Assembly: GCA_036834985.1 (NCBI GenBank)
Contig: DAITMV010000001.1
Coordinates: 17,628-81,627, forward strand
Length of the DNA stretch: 64,000 bases
DNA from: DAITMV01 sp036834985
GTDB taxonomy: Bacteria; Pseudomonadota; Gammaproteobacteria; Burkholderiales; Burkholderiaceae_B
Direction: 5' to 3'
Below, one piece after another: positions 16,773-25,035 of the stretch (the stretch's first letter is position 1; every line of letters begins with the position of its first letter). The notes beneath the pieces were generated by a model, which ran no database searches, was not told where the DNA came from, and saw only the letters and a program-made list of their open reading frames with translations. Both the position numbers and the translations under genes were made by a program.

Positions 16773-18472
16773 GCACCACGATCGGTAAGCGCGCTTATGC
16801 AGAAATGTTTGGCCCGACGACGGGTGATCGCATTCGTCTGGCCGATACGGCACTGATTGCACAGGTCGAGCATGACTTTACGGTGTACGGGGATGAAGTC
16901 AAGTTTGGTGGTGGAAAGGTCATTCGAGATGGCATGGGACAGGGGCAGCGGGTGTCGTCCCAGGTGTGCGATACGGTGATTACCAATGCGCTGGTGATTG
17001 ATTACACCGGTATTTTCAAAGCGGACATCGCCATTAAAAATGGTCGTATCAGCGGCATTGGCAAAGCGGGTAATCCGGATGTTCAACCCGGTGTCTCCAT
17101 CGTGATTGGCCCGGGTACGGAAGTCATTGCCGGTGAAGGGATGATCGTGACGGCCGGTGGGGTGGATACACACATTCACTTTATTTGCCCCCAGCAAATT
17201 GAAGAGGCCTTGTGCTCGGGTGTGACCACCATGATCGGCGGTGGCACAGGCCCAGCCACTGGGACGTTTGCGACCACCTGCACCCCTGGCCCCTGGCATA
17301 TTGCGCGCATGCTGCAGGCGGCCGAGGCGTTTCCAATGAATCTGGGGTTTCTGGGCAAAGGCAATGCCAGTTTGCCCGAGGCACTGCGTGAGCAGATCCA
17401 TGCCGGTGCCATTGGTTTGAAACTGCACGAAGACTGGGGCACCACGCCCGCCGCGATTGATACCTGTCTGACGGTGGCCGATGAGCTGGATATCCAGGTG
17501 GCCATTCACACGGACACACTCAACGAAGCGGGGTTTTTGGAAACCACGTTGGCTGCTTTCAACGGTCGCACCATTCACACCTTCCACACCGAAGGCGCCG
17601 GGGGTGGACATGCGCCGGATATCATTCGCGCGGTTGGCCAGGCCAATGTGCTGCCCTCATCGACCAACCCGACCCGCCCTTACACCGTCAATACAGTGGA
17701 TGAGCATCTGGACATGCTGATGGTGTGCCATCACCTGGATGCATCTATTGCCGAAGACATCGCGTTTGCCGAATCCCGCATTCGCCGCGAAACCATTGCG
17801 GCGGAGGACATGTTGCATGACCTGGGTGCCATCTCCATGATGTCGTCGGATTCGCAAGCGATGGGTCGTGTGGGTGAGGTGATCATTCGCACCTGGCAAA
17901 CTGCACACAAGATGAGAACCCAACTGGGCAGCTTAACGGGCGATACCGCGAACAGCGATAACGTCCGCATCAAACGGTATATCGCCAAGTACACCATCAA
18001 CCCGGCCATTACGCATGGAATCTCCCATGAAGTCGGATCCATTGAGGTGGGCAAACTCGCCGACCTGGTGGTGTGGAAGCCTGCCCTGTTTGGCGTCAAA
18101 CCCAGCCTGGTGATCAAGGGGGGCATGATTGCCACCGCAGCGATGGGCGATCCGAACGCCTCCATCCCAACTCCGCAGCCGGTGCATTACCGGCCCATGT
18201 TTGGTTCGTATGGCGGGGCACTGAATACCTCGCTGACGTTTGTATCGCTAAGCGCATTGAACAATCCGCAGGTGCACTCACTCGGACTTAAAAAACCTTT
18301 GGTGGCAGTCAAGGGTTGCCGTGGTTTGAGCAAGCAGGACATGCGATTAAATACGGCGACCCCGGTGATGCAGGTCGATCCTGAAACCTATGCAGTGCAT
18401 GCGGACGGACAGTTGCTGGTGTGTGAGCCTGCTCAGACTTTACCCATGGCACAGCGTTACTTTTTATTCTGA
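16769..18472 (+). CDS. ureC: Urease alpha (catalytic) subunit UreC
   Basis: Catalytic subunit with the dinickel site, 567 residues, the usual length. Visible active-site elements are HIHFICPQQ (two nickel His), GAIGLKLHEDWG with Lys218 as the residue expected to be carbamylated, HTDTLNEAGF, HTEGAGGGHAPD, the mobile flap MVCHHLD and SSDSQAMGRVGE with the nickel-binding Asp. All expected ligands appear present, so the enzyme should be active. It overlaps ureB by ATGA and is followed after 6 bases by ureE, whose GAGG ribosome site starts in the ureC stop. Confidence 0.98.
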   Translation: MSTTIGKRAYAEMFGPTTGDRIRLADTALIAQVEHDFTVYGDEVKFGGGKVIRDGMGQGQRVSSQVCDTVITNALVIDYTGIFKADIAIKNGRISGIGKAGNPDVQPGVSIVIGPGTEVIAGEGMIVTAGGVDTHIHFICPQQIEEALCSGVTTMIGGGTGPATGTFATTCTPGPWHIARMLQAAEAFPMNLGFLGKGNASLPEALREQIHAGAIGLKLHEDWGTTPAAIDTCLTVADELDIQVAIHTDTLNEAGFLETTLAAFNGRTIHTFHTEGAGGGHAPDIIRAVGQANVLPSSTNPTRPYTVNTVDEHLDMLMVCHHLDASIAEDIAFAESRIRRETIAAEDMLHDLGAISMMSSDSQAMGRVGEVIIRTWQTAHKMRTQLGSLTGDTANSDNVRIKRYIAKYTINPAITHGISHEVGSIEVGKLADLVVWKPALFGVKPSLVIKGGMIATAAMGDPNASIPTPQPVHYRPMFGSYGGALNTSLTFVSLSALNNPQVHSLGLKKPLVAVKGCRGLSKQDMRLNTATPVMQVDPETYAVHADGQLLVCEPAQTLPMAQRYFLF

Positions 18473-18478
18473 GGCCCC

Positions 18479-19030
18479 ATGAATATTTACACGCATAAAG
18501 TCAGCTTGCATCATCAAGATGCAGCGGTGCAATGCCCTCATGTGAACCTGACCTACGATGAACGCTCACGCTGCCGCATGCATGTGGTGCTGGAGAGCGG
18601 AACGTCGATCGGTATATCGCTGGACCGTGGCGAGCGACTGTACCCCGGCGATGTGCTGAGCACCGACAGTGGTTTGTTGCTGATGATCGGCGCCAAACCC
18701 GAAACCCTTTACCAGGTGCATGCACACACCGCCTTGCAACTGTCGCGAGCGGCTTACCATCTGGGTAACCGGCATGTGGCGGTGCAATTGATGGATGAGC
18801 ACACGCTGCGGTTTGTCGCCGATGGTGTGTTGGCCGAGATGTTGCGTCAAATGGGGTGTGAGGTCTCGCCGGTGACTGCGGCGTTTGAGCCGGAGTCAGG
18901 TGCTTATGGGAAGCACGCCCATCACGATGATACGCATGACCATGCAACGCAGGAGTCGGTCTTTGACCCGGGACACGGCCATCACCGCAGTCCGCGCCGC
19001 ATTCACGATTTCACCGAGCCGTCTGCATGA
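18479..19030 (+). CDS. ureE: Urease accessory protein UreE (nickel metallochaperone)
   Basis: Nickel-binding chaperone, 183 residues. The N-terminal domain includes RSRCRMHVVLESGTSIGISL, and the C-terminal metal-binding domain includes AYHLGNRHVAVQ with the conserved His. The tail after about residue 140 is rich in His and Asp (KHAHHDDTHDHA, then GHGHH), a nickel-storage extension seen in several UreE proteins. It starts 6 bases after ureC and overlaps ureF by ATGA. Confidence 0.95.
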   Translation: MNIYTHKVSLHHQDAAVQCPHVNLTYDERSRCRMHVVLESGTSIGISLDRGERLYPGDVLSTDSGLLLMIGAKPETLYQVHAHTALQLSRAAYHLGNRHVAVQLMDEHTLRFVADGVLAEMLRQMGCEVSPVTAAFEPESGAYGKHAHHDDTHDHATQESVFDPGHGHHRSPRRIHDFTEPSA

Positions 19031-19716
19031 GCATCGGGCTTGCGCGGCTGTTGCAGTTGTCCAGCCCCACCTTGCCGGTGGGTGGGTACACCTACTCGCA
19101 AGGCTTGGAACGCGCAGTGGATATCGGATGGATCACGGACGAGCGCAGCGCCTTGCAATGGATCGGTGATGTGCTCGAGCACAGTATCGCCTCGTATGAG
19201 TTACCGTTGCTGGTGCAACTGCACAAGGCATGGCGTATGACCGAGCGGGATCGTCGCCACCACAGCGTAGCCAGCTGGAATGCCGACTACCTGTGTAGTC
19301 GAGAGGCCGCCGAGTTACACGCAGAAACCGTACAAATGGGCTATAGCCTTCGCAAATTGCTCAATGAGTTTGACGAGGTGTCTGAGGACACCTTACATGT
19401 TCTGGATGCCTTGCGAACACCCGCTTACCCGGTGGTTTGGTCTGCTCTGGCGAGCGCCTGGCAGTTACCGGTCGAGCACAGCGTCACGGCCTATGCATTT
19501 GCATGGCTTGAAAATCAAACCATGGCCTCGCTTAAAACCGTACCCCTAGGGCAGGCGGCGGGGCAACGCGTCATGCATGCCCTGGGCCAGCGATTACCCG
19601 CGTATGTAGAACGCGCAATGACTTTGCCTGTCAGCGAGTGGTCCAACATCAGTCCGGCCCTGGCTATTATGTGTAGCCAGCATGAAACCCAGTATTCGCG
19701 TTTGTTCCGATCGTAA
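19027..19716 (+). CDS. ureF: Urease accessory protein UreF
   Basis: Urease maturation factor, 229 residues, acting in the UreDFG complex and proposed to gate UreG GTPase activity. It begins MSIGLARLLQLSSPTLPVGG, with YTYSQGLERAVDIGWI, both typical. The second half is helical, with WLENQTMASLKTVPLGQAAG, a conserved UreF region. The start overlaps ureE by ATGA. Confidence 0.95.
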   Translation: MSIGLARLLQLSSPTLPVGGYTYSQGLERAVDIGWITDERSALQWIGDVLEHSIASYELPLLVQLHKAWRMTERDRRHHSVASWNADYLCSREAAELHAETVQMGYSLRKLLNEFDEVSEDTLHVLDALRTPAYPVVWSALASAWQLPVEHSVTAYAFAWLENQTMASLKTVPLGQAAGQRVMHALGQRLPAYVERAMTLPVSEWSNISPALAIMCSQHETQYSRLFRS

Positions 19717-19757
19717 TTCATTCGAATCAACGCGCATTTTTTTGCGAGATTTTCATC

Positions 19758-20432
19758 ATGTTAACAACACAGACGACCGACACGGCCATCGCTTCGACCC
19801 CACGGGCAGTGCCTCGCAGCTTGCGCAGTGGGCCCTTGCGGGTTGGTATTGGTGGCCCGGTGGGGTCCGGTAAAACAGCGCTGACACTGGCCCTTTGCCA
19901 AGCACTGCGTCACCGGTATGACATGGCTGCCGTCACCAACGATATTTACACCGCTGAGGATGCGCAGTTTTTGGTGCGTCACAGTGCCTTGCCCACCGAG
20001 CGTATTTTGGGGGTGGAAACTGGAGGTTGTCCGCACACGGCCATTCGGGAGGATGCGTCGATTAACCTGGAGGCAGTGGACCGTCTGACACGCCGTTTCC
20101 CCACCCTCGAACTGGTATTGATTGAATCGGGTGGCGATAACCTCGCAGCCACCTTCTCACCAGAGTTATCCGATTTGACGCTGTATGTGATTGATGTGGC
20201 CGCCGGTGACAAAATTCCGCGCAAGGGTGGCCCAGGAATCACCAAGTCAGATTTGCTGGTGATCAACAAGATTGATCTGGCTCCGATGGTCGGTGCATCG
20301 CTCGAGGTCATGGACACCGATGCCAAACGCATGCGCGGCGAACGGCCTTTTGTATTTTCAAACATGAAAACCGGCCACGGCTTGGAGGCCATCATCCAGT
20401 TTATCGAGACACGGGGCTTGCTAGGCCTGTAG
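19758..20432 (+). CDS. ureG: Urease accessory GTPase UreG
   Basis: SIMIBI-class GTPase that drives nickel insertion into urease, 224 residues. P-loop GIGGPVGSGKTALT, the metal-binding CPH motif in GVETGGCPHTAIRED, and the NKID guanine-specificity motif (VINKIDLAP) are all present. An extra 15-20 residue N-terminal tail precedes the family core. It is the last gene of the urea operon, 41 bases after ureF. Confidence 0.96.
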   Translation: MLTTQTTDTAIASTPRAVPRSLRSGPLRVGIGGPVGSGKTALTLALCQALRHRYDMAAVTNDIYTAEDAQFLVRHSALPTERILGVETGGCPHTAIREDASINLEAVDRLTRRFPTLELVLIESGGDNLAATFSPELSDLTLYVIDVAAGDKIPRKGGPGITKSDLLVINKIDLAPMVGASLEVMDTDAKRMRGERPFVFSNMKTGHGLEAIIQFIETRGLLGL

Positions 20433-20499
20433 CCCCCCTGCCTTGCAGGATCGGCCCTCGCCTGCCATCATCCATGCCTTTGCAAACTGAATCATCAGC

Positions 20500-21249
20500 A
20501 TGGATATTCTCATCAGTGAAGAGGCCGGGGTGCGGTCTTTGCATTTTGGTAGTTCATGGGTGCAAGGCGCCATGCGTGTGGCGCGCCCTTGGTCGCTGGA
20601 GCTTGAATACACCCGCGAAATGATGATGGCTTTGCTGTTTCGGCAAGAGCCTCGCTGGCCCCGGCAGGTATTGCTGATCGGTTTGGGCACCGGGTCGCTG
20701 ACCAAGTTTTTGTACAAATACCGCCCCGACTCACAACTGACCGTGGTTGAAATTGAGCCGGCCGTCCACGCCGCAGCTCAAATGCATTTTAAGTTGCCTG
20801 CCCCCTCCAAGCAGCTGCATGTGGTCATTGACGATGGCGCCGAGTTTATCGCCAACACCGATCGCACCTTTGATCTGATCATGATCGACGGCTTTGATGA
20901 AAACGCGCGGGTCGGTGCTTTAAATTCCACGCCGTTTTATTTAAACGCCAAGGCGTGCCTGTCCGAACACGGCTTGGTGGTGTGCAATCTGCTGTCGCGC
21001 CAAAAAGACTTTGAGCCCGGGATTGCGCGCTTAAAAGAAGCCTTTGACGGCCGGGCCATCGCGCTGGACTCGTGCGACAGCGGTAATGTGATTGCTTTTG
21101 CCGCCGCCGGAGAGCCCATCGCGCACAGCATCAGTGATTTAAAAGCACAAGCTGCTGTGCTTAAAGCCGAAACCGGGTTAAATTTAGCAAAAACCCTCTC
21201 CCGCCTTGAACAGCACCCCCAGTGTGCTGGCGGACAACTAGAACTATAG
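20500..21249 (+). CDS. Spermidine synthase-like (aminopropyltransferase fold) protein
   Basis: A 249-residue protein with the spermidine synthase/SAM-dependent methyltransferase fold: nucleotide-binding loop LLIGLGTGSLTKFLYKY at about 66-82, acidic residue in VVEIEPA, VIDDGAEFI and IMIDGFDE. The DGFDE version differs from the catalytic region of classical spermidine synthases, so aminopropyl transfer is not assured. Many such single-domain proteins in betaproteobacteria are annotated only as spermine/spermidine synthase family. It lies 67 bases after ureG with no visible link to urea metabolism. Its stop overlaps or abuts the next methyltransferase gene, suggesting an operon. Confidence 0.85.
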   Translation: MDILISEEAGVRSLHFGSSWVQGAMRVARPWSLELEYTREMMMALLFRQEPRWPRQVLLIGLGTGSLTKFLYKYRPDSQLTVVEIEPAVHAAAQMHFKLPAPSKQLHVVIDDGAEFIANTDRTFDLIMIDGFDENARVGALNSTPFYLNAKACLSEHGLVVCNLLSRQKDFEPGIARLKEAFDGRAIALDSCDSGNVIAFAAAGEPIAHSISDLKAQAAVLKAETGLNLAKTLSRLEQHPQCAGGQLEL

Positions 21250-22157
21250 AGATACGCTTGAGCACGCCAACCGACCCAACCACCAGCAACGACGCGCCTG
21301 CGACCGATGCTGCCACAAGCCCTGCTGACCAACGCGTCAGCCCTACCGCTTTGTACACCAGTGAAGTGTGGATTCAAAACAAGCGATCCTTCATCGAATT
21401 GAGCACCGGCCAAGGTTGGTTGCTGTACAAGGCGCTGATGCCGGCCATGAAAGCATCCAAACTCCTGGGTGGCCCTACCTTGGCTGATTTTCTACTCGCT
21501 CGCCATGATTTAATTGATCACTGCTTGCACGAGGCCATCAGCATGTGCGGCATTCAGTACGTGATTGAGATTGCGGCGGGCATGTCGCCTCGGGGCATGC
21601 GTTTTATGAAACGCTATGGCAAGGCCCTGCATTATTACGAGGGTGATCTGCCCTTTATGGTGCAGGAAAAATACAAACGCATCACCAGTCATCTAAATAC
21701 TCACCCACAACACCGGGTTGTACCTGTTGATGCGTTTGCGGCCAGTGGCTCCAACAGCTTGTCATCACTGATCGCGGGTATTCCGGCCGACGCGCCGATT
21801 GCGATTGTCACCGAAGGTCTGCTCAACTATTTTGATGAAGCGACCATTCGCAATTTGTGGAAGCGGATTGGCGCTGAGTTCAAGTCACGCCCCGGCAGCG
21901 TGTATGTGTCTGACATTCATCTGGAGCAAAACAACGCGGGCATCACCACTCAAACCTTTAGAGCCTTGCTGTCGATGTTTGTTCGGGGACGTGTGCATTT
22001 GCACTTCGGGCACGAGCAGCAGCTGATCGCAGCGCTGGAGCAGTCAGGTTTGTCGGCCAAGGTATTGACCCCGAGCTACCATGCAGCCGATATCCCGAGC
22101 TGCGCCGCTCGCGGGGCTGATTTGACGAGTGTGGTCTTGGCCAGGGCCGTTGAATGA
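21222..22157 (+). CDS. Class I SAM methyltransferase, LCM-like family
   Basis: A protein of about 300 residues resembling the leucine carboxyl methyltransferase (LCM) family: VIEIAAGMSPRGMRFMKRYG, a SAM loop variant, then LHYYEGDLPFM and AIVTEGLLNYFDEATI, where LCM proteins carry their E-G-L-x-x-Y-L motif. The substrate is unknown. The start is ambiguous: GTG at 21222 overlaps the previous gene by 28 bases, while TTG at 21258 has a nearby AGAGA and gives 299 residues. It is co-directional with the aminopropyltransferase-like gene, so both may modify a small metabolite. Confidence 0.85.
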   Translation: MCWRTTRTIEIRLSTPTDPTTSNDAPATDAATSPADQRVSPTALYTSEVWIQNKRSFIELSTGQGWLLYKALMPAMKASKLLGGPTLADFLLARHDLIDHCLHEAISMCGIQYVIEIAAGMSPRGMRFMKRYGKALHYYEGDLPFMVQEKYKRITSHLNTHPQHRVVPVDAFAASGSNSLSSLIAGIPADAPIAIVTEGLLNYFDEATIRNLWKRIGAEFKSRPGSVYVSDIHLEQNNAGITTQTFRALLSMFVRGRVHLHFGHEQQLIAALEQSGLSAKVLTPSYHAADIPSCAARGADLTSVVLARAVE

Positions 22158-22176
22158 CAGCCCTGTTTGACCCCGC

Positions 22177-22446
22177 TTAGGCTTTGGTAAAGCCCTTGCT
22201 CAGCGGCAACCACCAGGTAAAGCCGTAGAGCAGGGTTTTAACCACGGTTTGAACCGGTGGTACGCCCATGCCACGCAGCTTGATGAATGCAACGGGCAAC
22301 TCAAGGGTATGCAGCACCAGCAAAATCACGCCCAAAATCACCAGCAGAGGCATCGAAATGCCCCCTAGGAAAAAGGCTGGGATGGCCAGCCAAAAGGCGG
22401 CAACGCCGGCTTGAACCACTTTCCAGAAATTCTCAGTTTTAACCAT
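22177..22446 (-). CDS. Small DUF1145-like inner-membrane protein
   Basis: An 89-residue protein starting at the ATG at 22446 (MVKTENFWKVVQAGVAAFWL). Two hydrophobic helices span about 14-31 and 33-50, followed by LHTLELPVAFIKLR and a Trp-containing C-terminus. The pattern fits the small DUF1145/YhhL-like membrane family of unknown function. The longer frame from 22506 runs into the promoter region of the divergent hydrolase and is unlikely. It is convergent with the methyltransferase gene, 19 bases away. Confidence 0.8.
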   Translation of the reverse strand: MVKTENFWKVVQAGVAAFWLAIPAFFLGGISMPLLVILGVILLVLHTLELPVAFIKLRGMGVPPVQTVVKTLLYGFTWWLPLSKGFTKA

Positions 22447-22465
22447 GACATGCTTTCTTTTTAGT

Positions 22466-22485
22466 TTGACAATTCTTGTTGTCAA
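22466..22485. promoter_or_regulatory. Inverted repeat between divergent genes
   Basis: TTGACAA (22466-22472) and TTGTCAA (22479-22485) are perfect inverted copies with a 6-base spacer in the 76-base region between the DUF1145-like and hydrolase genes. Each half also contains TTGACA, the consensus -35 hexamer, in opposite directions, so it may be two back-to-back promoters or an operator. Confidence 0.4.
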
Positions 22486-22522
22486 CATTAACGTGAGCGT
22501 CTCCAAATCTCAAGCACTATTT

Positions 22523-23449
22523 ATGGCGCAACTGCACAATTTGCCGCTCCACAGCGAGCAGCACACCATCGTGGTTGAAGGCGTTTCGATTGTTGCGCAT
22601 CTGTTTCGACCCGATGGTGATGGCCCTTTCCCCTGCGTGGTGATGGCGCCCGGGTTTTCATCCACCCAGGATTCCCGCCTGCACGCGTACGCACAAACCT
22701 TTGCGCGGGGTGGTGTGGCAGCCATCACGTTTGACTACCGCCATTTTGGTGCCAGCGAAGGCATGCCCCGGCAAGTGCTGAGCATCAAAAAGCAGCATGC
22801 CGATTACAAGGCGGTGTTGCTGTATGCCCGCCGCCTAGTGGGGATTGACGGCAACCGCATGGCTTTGTGGGGCAGCTCGTTTAGCGGTGGGCATGTGCTG
22901 AGCCTCGCGGCACATGATATGTCAGTCAATGCCGTTATTGCGCAAGTGCCGTTTGTGGATGGCCGCGCCGCCCTGGGGGGCTTTGAGTGGAGCCCCAAGG
23001 GTTTGCAGACCCTGCGCACCAAGGCGCGGTTGATCACCTCGGGCGGTATCGACCTGGCGGCCTCGGTGCTCGGCCTGCCGCCCTACATCGTTCCCGCTGT
23101 GGGTGAGCCCGGCAGTGTATCGGCCTTAAATTCTGCGACGGCCTTGCAGGGCATGGTGCCCATGGCGGCCACCTCCAAAACCTGGAAAAACGAAGTGGCC
23201 GCCCGTGTGCTGCTGTCTGTGCCCTTGTACCGTCCGATCATGCATGTCCACAAGATCAAGGTTCCGGTGTTGTATGCGGTTGCCCGTTATGACGATGTCA
23301 CACCCGCCGTACACGCGCTGGCCGCAGCCGAGAAAACGCCCCATCACCAGATCAAGATCTACAACTGCGGGCATTTTGACCCGTATATGCCTCCCTTGTT
23401 TGATACCGTGGCCCAGGATCAGCTCGACTTTTTAAAGGCCCACGTATAG
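22523..23449 (+). CDS. Alpha/beta hydrolase
   Basis: A 308-residue serine hydrolase from the ATG at 22523 (MAQLHNLPLHSEQH). Catalytic elements are visible: oxyanion region VMAPGFSSTQDSR, nucleophile elbow ALWGSSFSGGHVLS, Asp in YAVARYDDVTP and His in NCGHFDPY. It belongs to the dienelactone-hydrolase/X-Pro-peptidase-like branch of the fold. The substrate is unknown. There is no signal peptide in this version, so it is probably cytoplasmic. The 26-residue upstream extension from 22445 overlaps the divergent gene's start and was not used. Confidence 0.88.
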   Translation: MAQLHNLPLHSEQHTIVVEGVSIVAHLFRPDGDGPFPCVVMAPGFSSTQDSRLHAYAQTFARGGVAAITFDYRHFGASEGMPRQVLSIKKQHADYKAVLLYARRLVGIDGNRMALWGSSFSGGHVLSLAAHDMSVNAVIAQVPFVDGRAALGGFEWSPKGLQTLRTKARLITSGGIDLAASVLGLPPYIVPAVGEPGSVSALNSATALQGMVPMAATSKTWKNEVAARVLLSVPLYRPIMHVHKIKVPVLYAVARYDDVTPAVHALAAAEKTPHHQIKIYNCGHFDPYMPPLFDTVAQDQLDFLKAHV

Positions 23450-23573
23450 CCCTGACCTCACCGAAAAAAGCACGTCGTCAGCTGGCCTGAATCAACGCAA
23501 ATGATTGAAAAACCCCGTATAGTTTCACTATTGTGCGTGACACCATACTCAGTAAAAAAAGAAGGGGATCAGG

Positions 23574-24371
23574 ATGCGGCGCGTCGTGTTTAATCAAAAA
23601 GGCGGGGTTGGAAAATCCACCATCGCCAGTAATCTGGCCGCGGTCAGCGCCAAAGCAGGTTTTAAGACCTTGCTCATCGATTTGGATCCGCAAGGCAACA
23701 GCACCCGTTACTTGCTGGGCAAAAGTGGTGAGGAGTTTGAGCTGGGACTGCAGGAGTTTTTTGATCAGGCGCTAAACTTTAAAATTCGCCCCAAAAAAAC
23801 CGAAGAACTGGTACAGCACTCACCGTTTGACAATCTGGATGTGTTGCCCTCCCACCCCGGGCTTGAAGAGTTGCAAAGCAAACTCGAATCGCGCTACAAA
23901 ATCTACAAGCTGCGTGACGCGCTCAATGAGCTGGATGGGTACGACCGGGTGTATATCGACACGCCACCGGCCCTGAATTTTTACTCACGTTCGGCCCTCA
24001 TTGCCGCCGACAAGGTGCTCATTCCCTTTGACTGCGACGACTTCTCTCGCCGTGCACTCTATAACCTGATGGACAATCTGCACGAGTTGCGTGCCGATCA
24101 CAACCCGGAGCTGGCGGTCGAGGGGATCATCGTCAACCAGTTCCAGCCACGGGCCGCCTTGCCTCAAAAACTGGTCAATGAGTTGCTCGAAGAAGGCCTG
24201 CCCGTGCTGCCAACGTACCTGTCAGCCTCGGTGAAAATCCGTGAGTCGCATGAACAGTCCAAGCCCATGGTGTATCTGGACCCAACACACAAGCTGACTT
24301 TGCAGTTTATGGCGCTGCATGACAGCCTCGTTCAGACGCCGCTGGCGCAACCGGCCCGCAAGCGGGCTTGA
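23574..24371 (+). CDS. Orphan ParA-family ATPase
   Basis: A 265-residue P-loop ATPase. Deviant Walker A QKGGVGKST at residues 8-16, Walker A-prime LLIDLDPQGNST and Walker B VYIDTPPAL identify the ParA/MinD class. GAAGGGG precedes the ATG at 23574. No ParB gene or parS-like repeats lie beside it and the gene stands alone, so it is not the chromosomal ParAB pair. Related orphan ParA proteins position chemotaxis, pili or other cargo; the cargo here is unknown. Confidence 0.9.
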   Translation: MRRVVFNQKGGVGKSTIASNLAAVSAKAGFKTLLIDLDPQGNSTRYLLGKSGEEFELGLQEFFDQALNFKIRPKKTEELVQHSPFDNLDVLPSHPGLEELQSKLESRYKIYKLRDALNELDGYDRVYIDTPPALNFYSRSALIAADKVLIPFDCDDFSRRALYNLMDNLHELRADHNPELAVEGIIVNQFQPRAALPQKLVNELLEEGLPVLPTYLSASVKIRESHEQSKPMVYLDPTHKLTLQFMALHDSLVQTPLAQPARKRA

Positions 24372-24395
24372 TCATGCGTTGATTTGATCGTTTGC

Positions 24396-24971
24396 TCAGT
24401 GCCGGCGCGGTTTGCTGCCGTGTCGGCCCGGTGGTTTGCCCTCGGGTGCGTCAGTCTCCAAGCCCACCACGCTGGCGGCCCACTGGGCGCGCATGGCTTC
24501 GGAATCCTTGCGCTGGCCCAGCCACGCATCATAGGCATCACCGTCGAATGTGACGGCGTCCGCCCCAAAGGTGGCGATCAGTTCGGCCACGACAGAGCAT
24601 TGCGGACGCCACAAAATTTCGGTGTAGCCTGGCAAGGTCATGAAATCGTCAAGCTGTTCGTACCAGATGGCGACCAGGCTGGGCTGATCATCTTCGTCGT
24701 CTTCTTCTTCATACTCGGACTCGTCGTCGTCCTCATCGCCGCCGTGTAATTTTTCGGTCGCCGTTTCGATCGCTGCGAGTCGAAAATCCAGCAAATCAAC
24801 CAAGGTGTCTTCGATATGTTCGGGGATGCGTTTTTTGCCCTGCTCCCAATCCATCCACAGGGCGGGATGCACGCCATTGGGTTTTTCAGGTGTGGCGGCC
24901 ACTAGGCCAGCGGCTTCCTCGATCGAGAAAAACAGCAGCTGGCGGATGGCTTTGAGTTGAATGGGGCTCAT
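24396..24971 (-). CDS. DUF1870-like HTH protein with acidic insert
   Basis: A 191-residue protein. The N-terminus MSPIQLKAIRQLLFFSIEEA plus WMDWEQGKKRIP resembles the YdiL/DUF1870 type of XRE-like helix-turn-helix proteins, where the WxxWExGxxxxP pattern is typical. Residues about 97-115 are almost all Asp and Glu, an acidic linker that could mimic nucleic acid or mediate protein contact. The C-terminal part has Trp-rich hydrophobic patches and a basic tail (RHGSKPRRH). It is convergent with parA. The function is unknown. Confidence 0.75.
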   Translation of the reverse strand: MSPIQLKAIRQLLFFSIEEAAGLVAATPEKPNGVHPALWMDWEQGKKRIPEHIEDTLVDLLDFRLAAIETATEKLHGGDEDDDESEYEEEDDEDDQPSLVAIWYEQLDDFMTLPGYTEILWRPQCSVVAELIATFGADAVTFDGDAYDAWLGQRKDSEAMRAQWAASVVGLETDAPEGKPPGRHGSKPRRH

Positions 24972-25035
24972 GGAGGTCGGCGGTTGGTGAACGAATGCCT
25001 AATTGTAAACCGTCTGCCGACTCCGGATGTGCGCT

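Noticed and set aside
16559..17611. 350-codon minus-strand frame opposite ureC
   Set aside because: Shadow of the highly conserved ureC; no plausible start context or protein features.
23519..23531. ATAGT-TTC-ACTAT repeat before parA as an operator
   Set aside because: Five-base arms are expected by chance in a region this size.
23574..24371. Plasmid or chromosome partition locus
   Set aside because: No parB or parS-like repeats nearby; neighbours are ordinary chromosomal genes.
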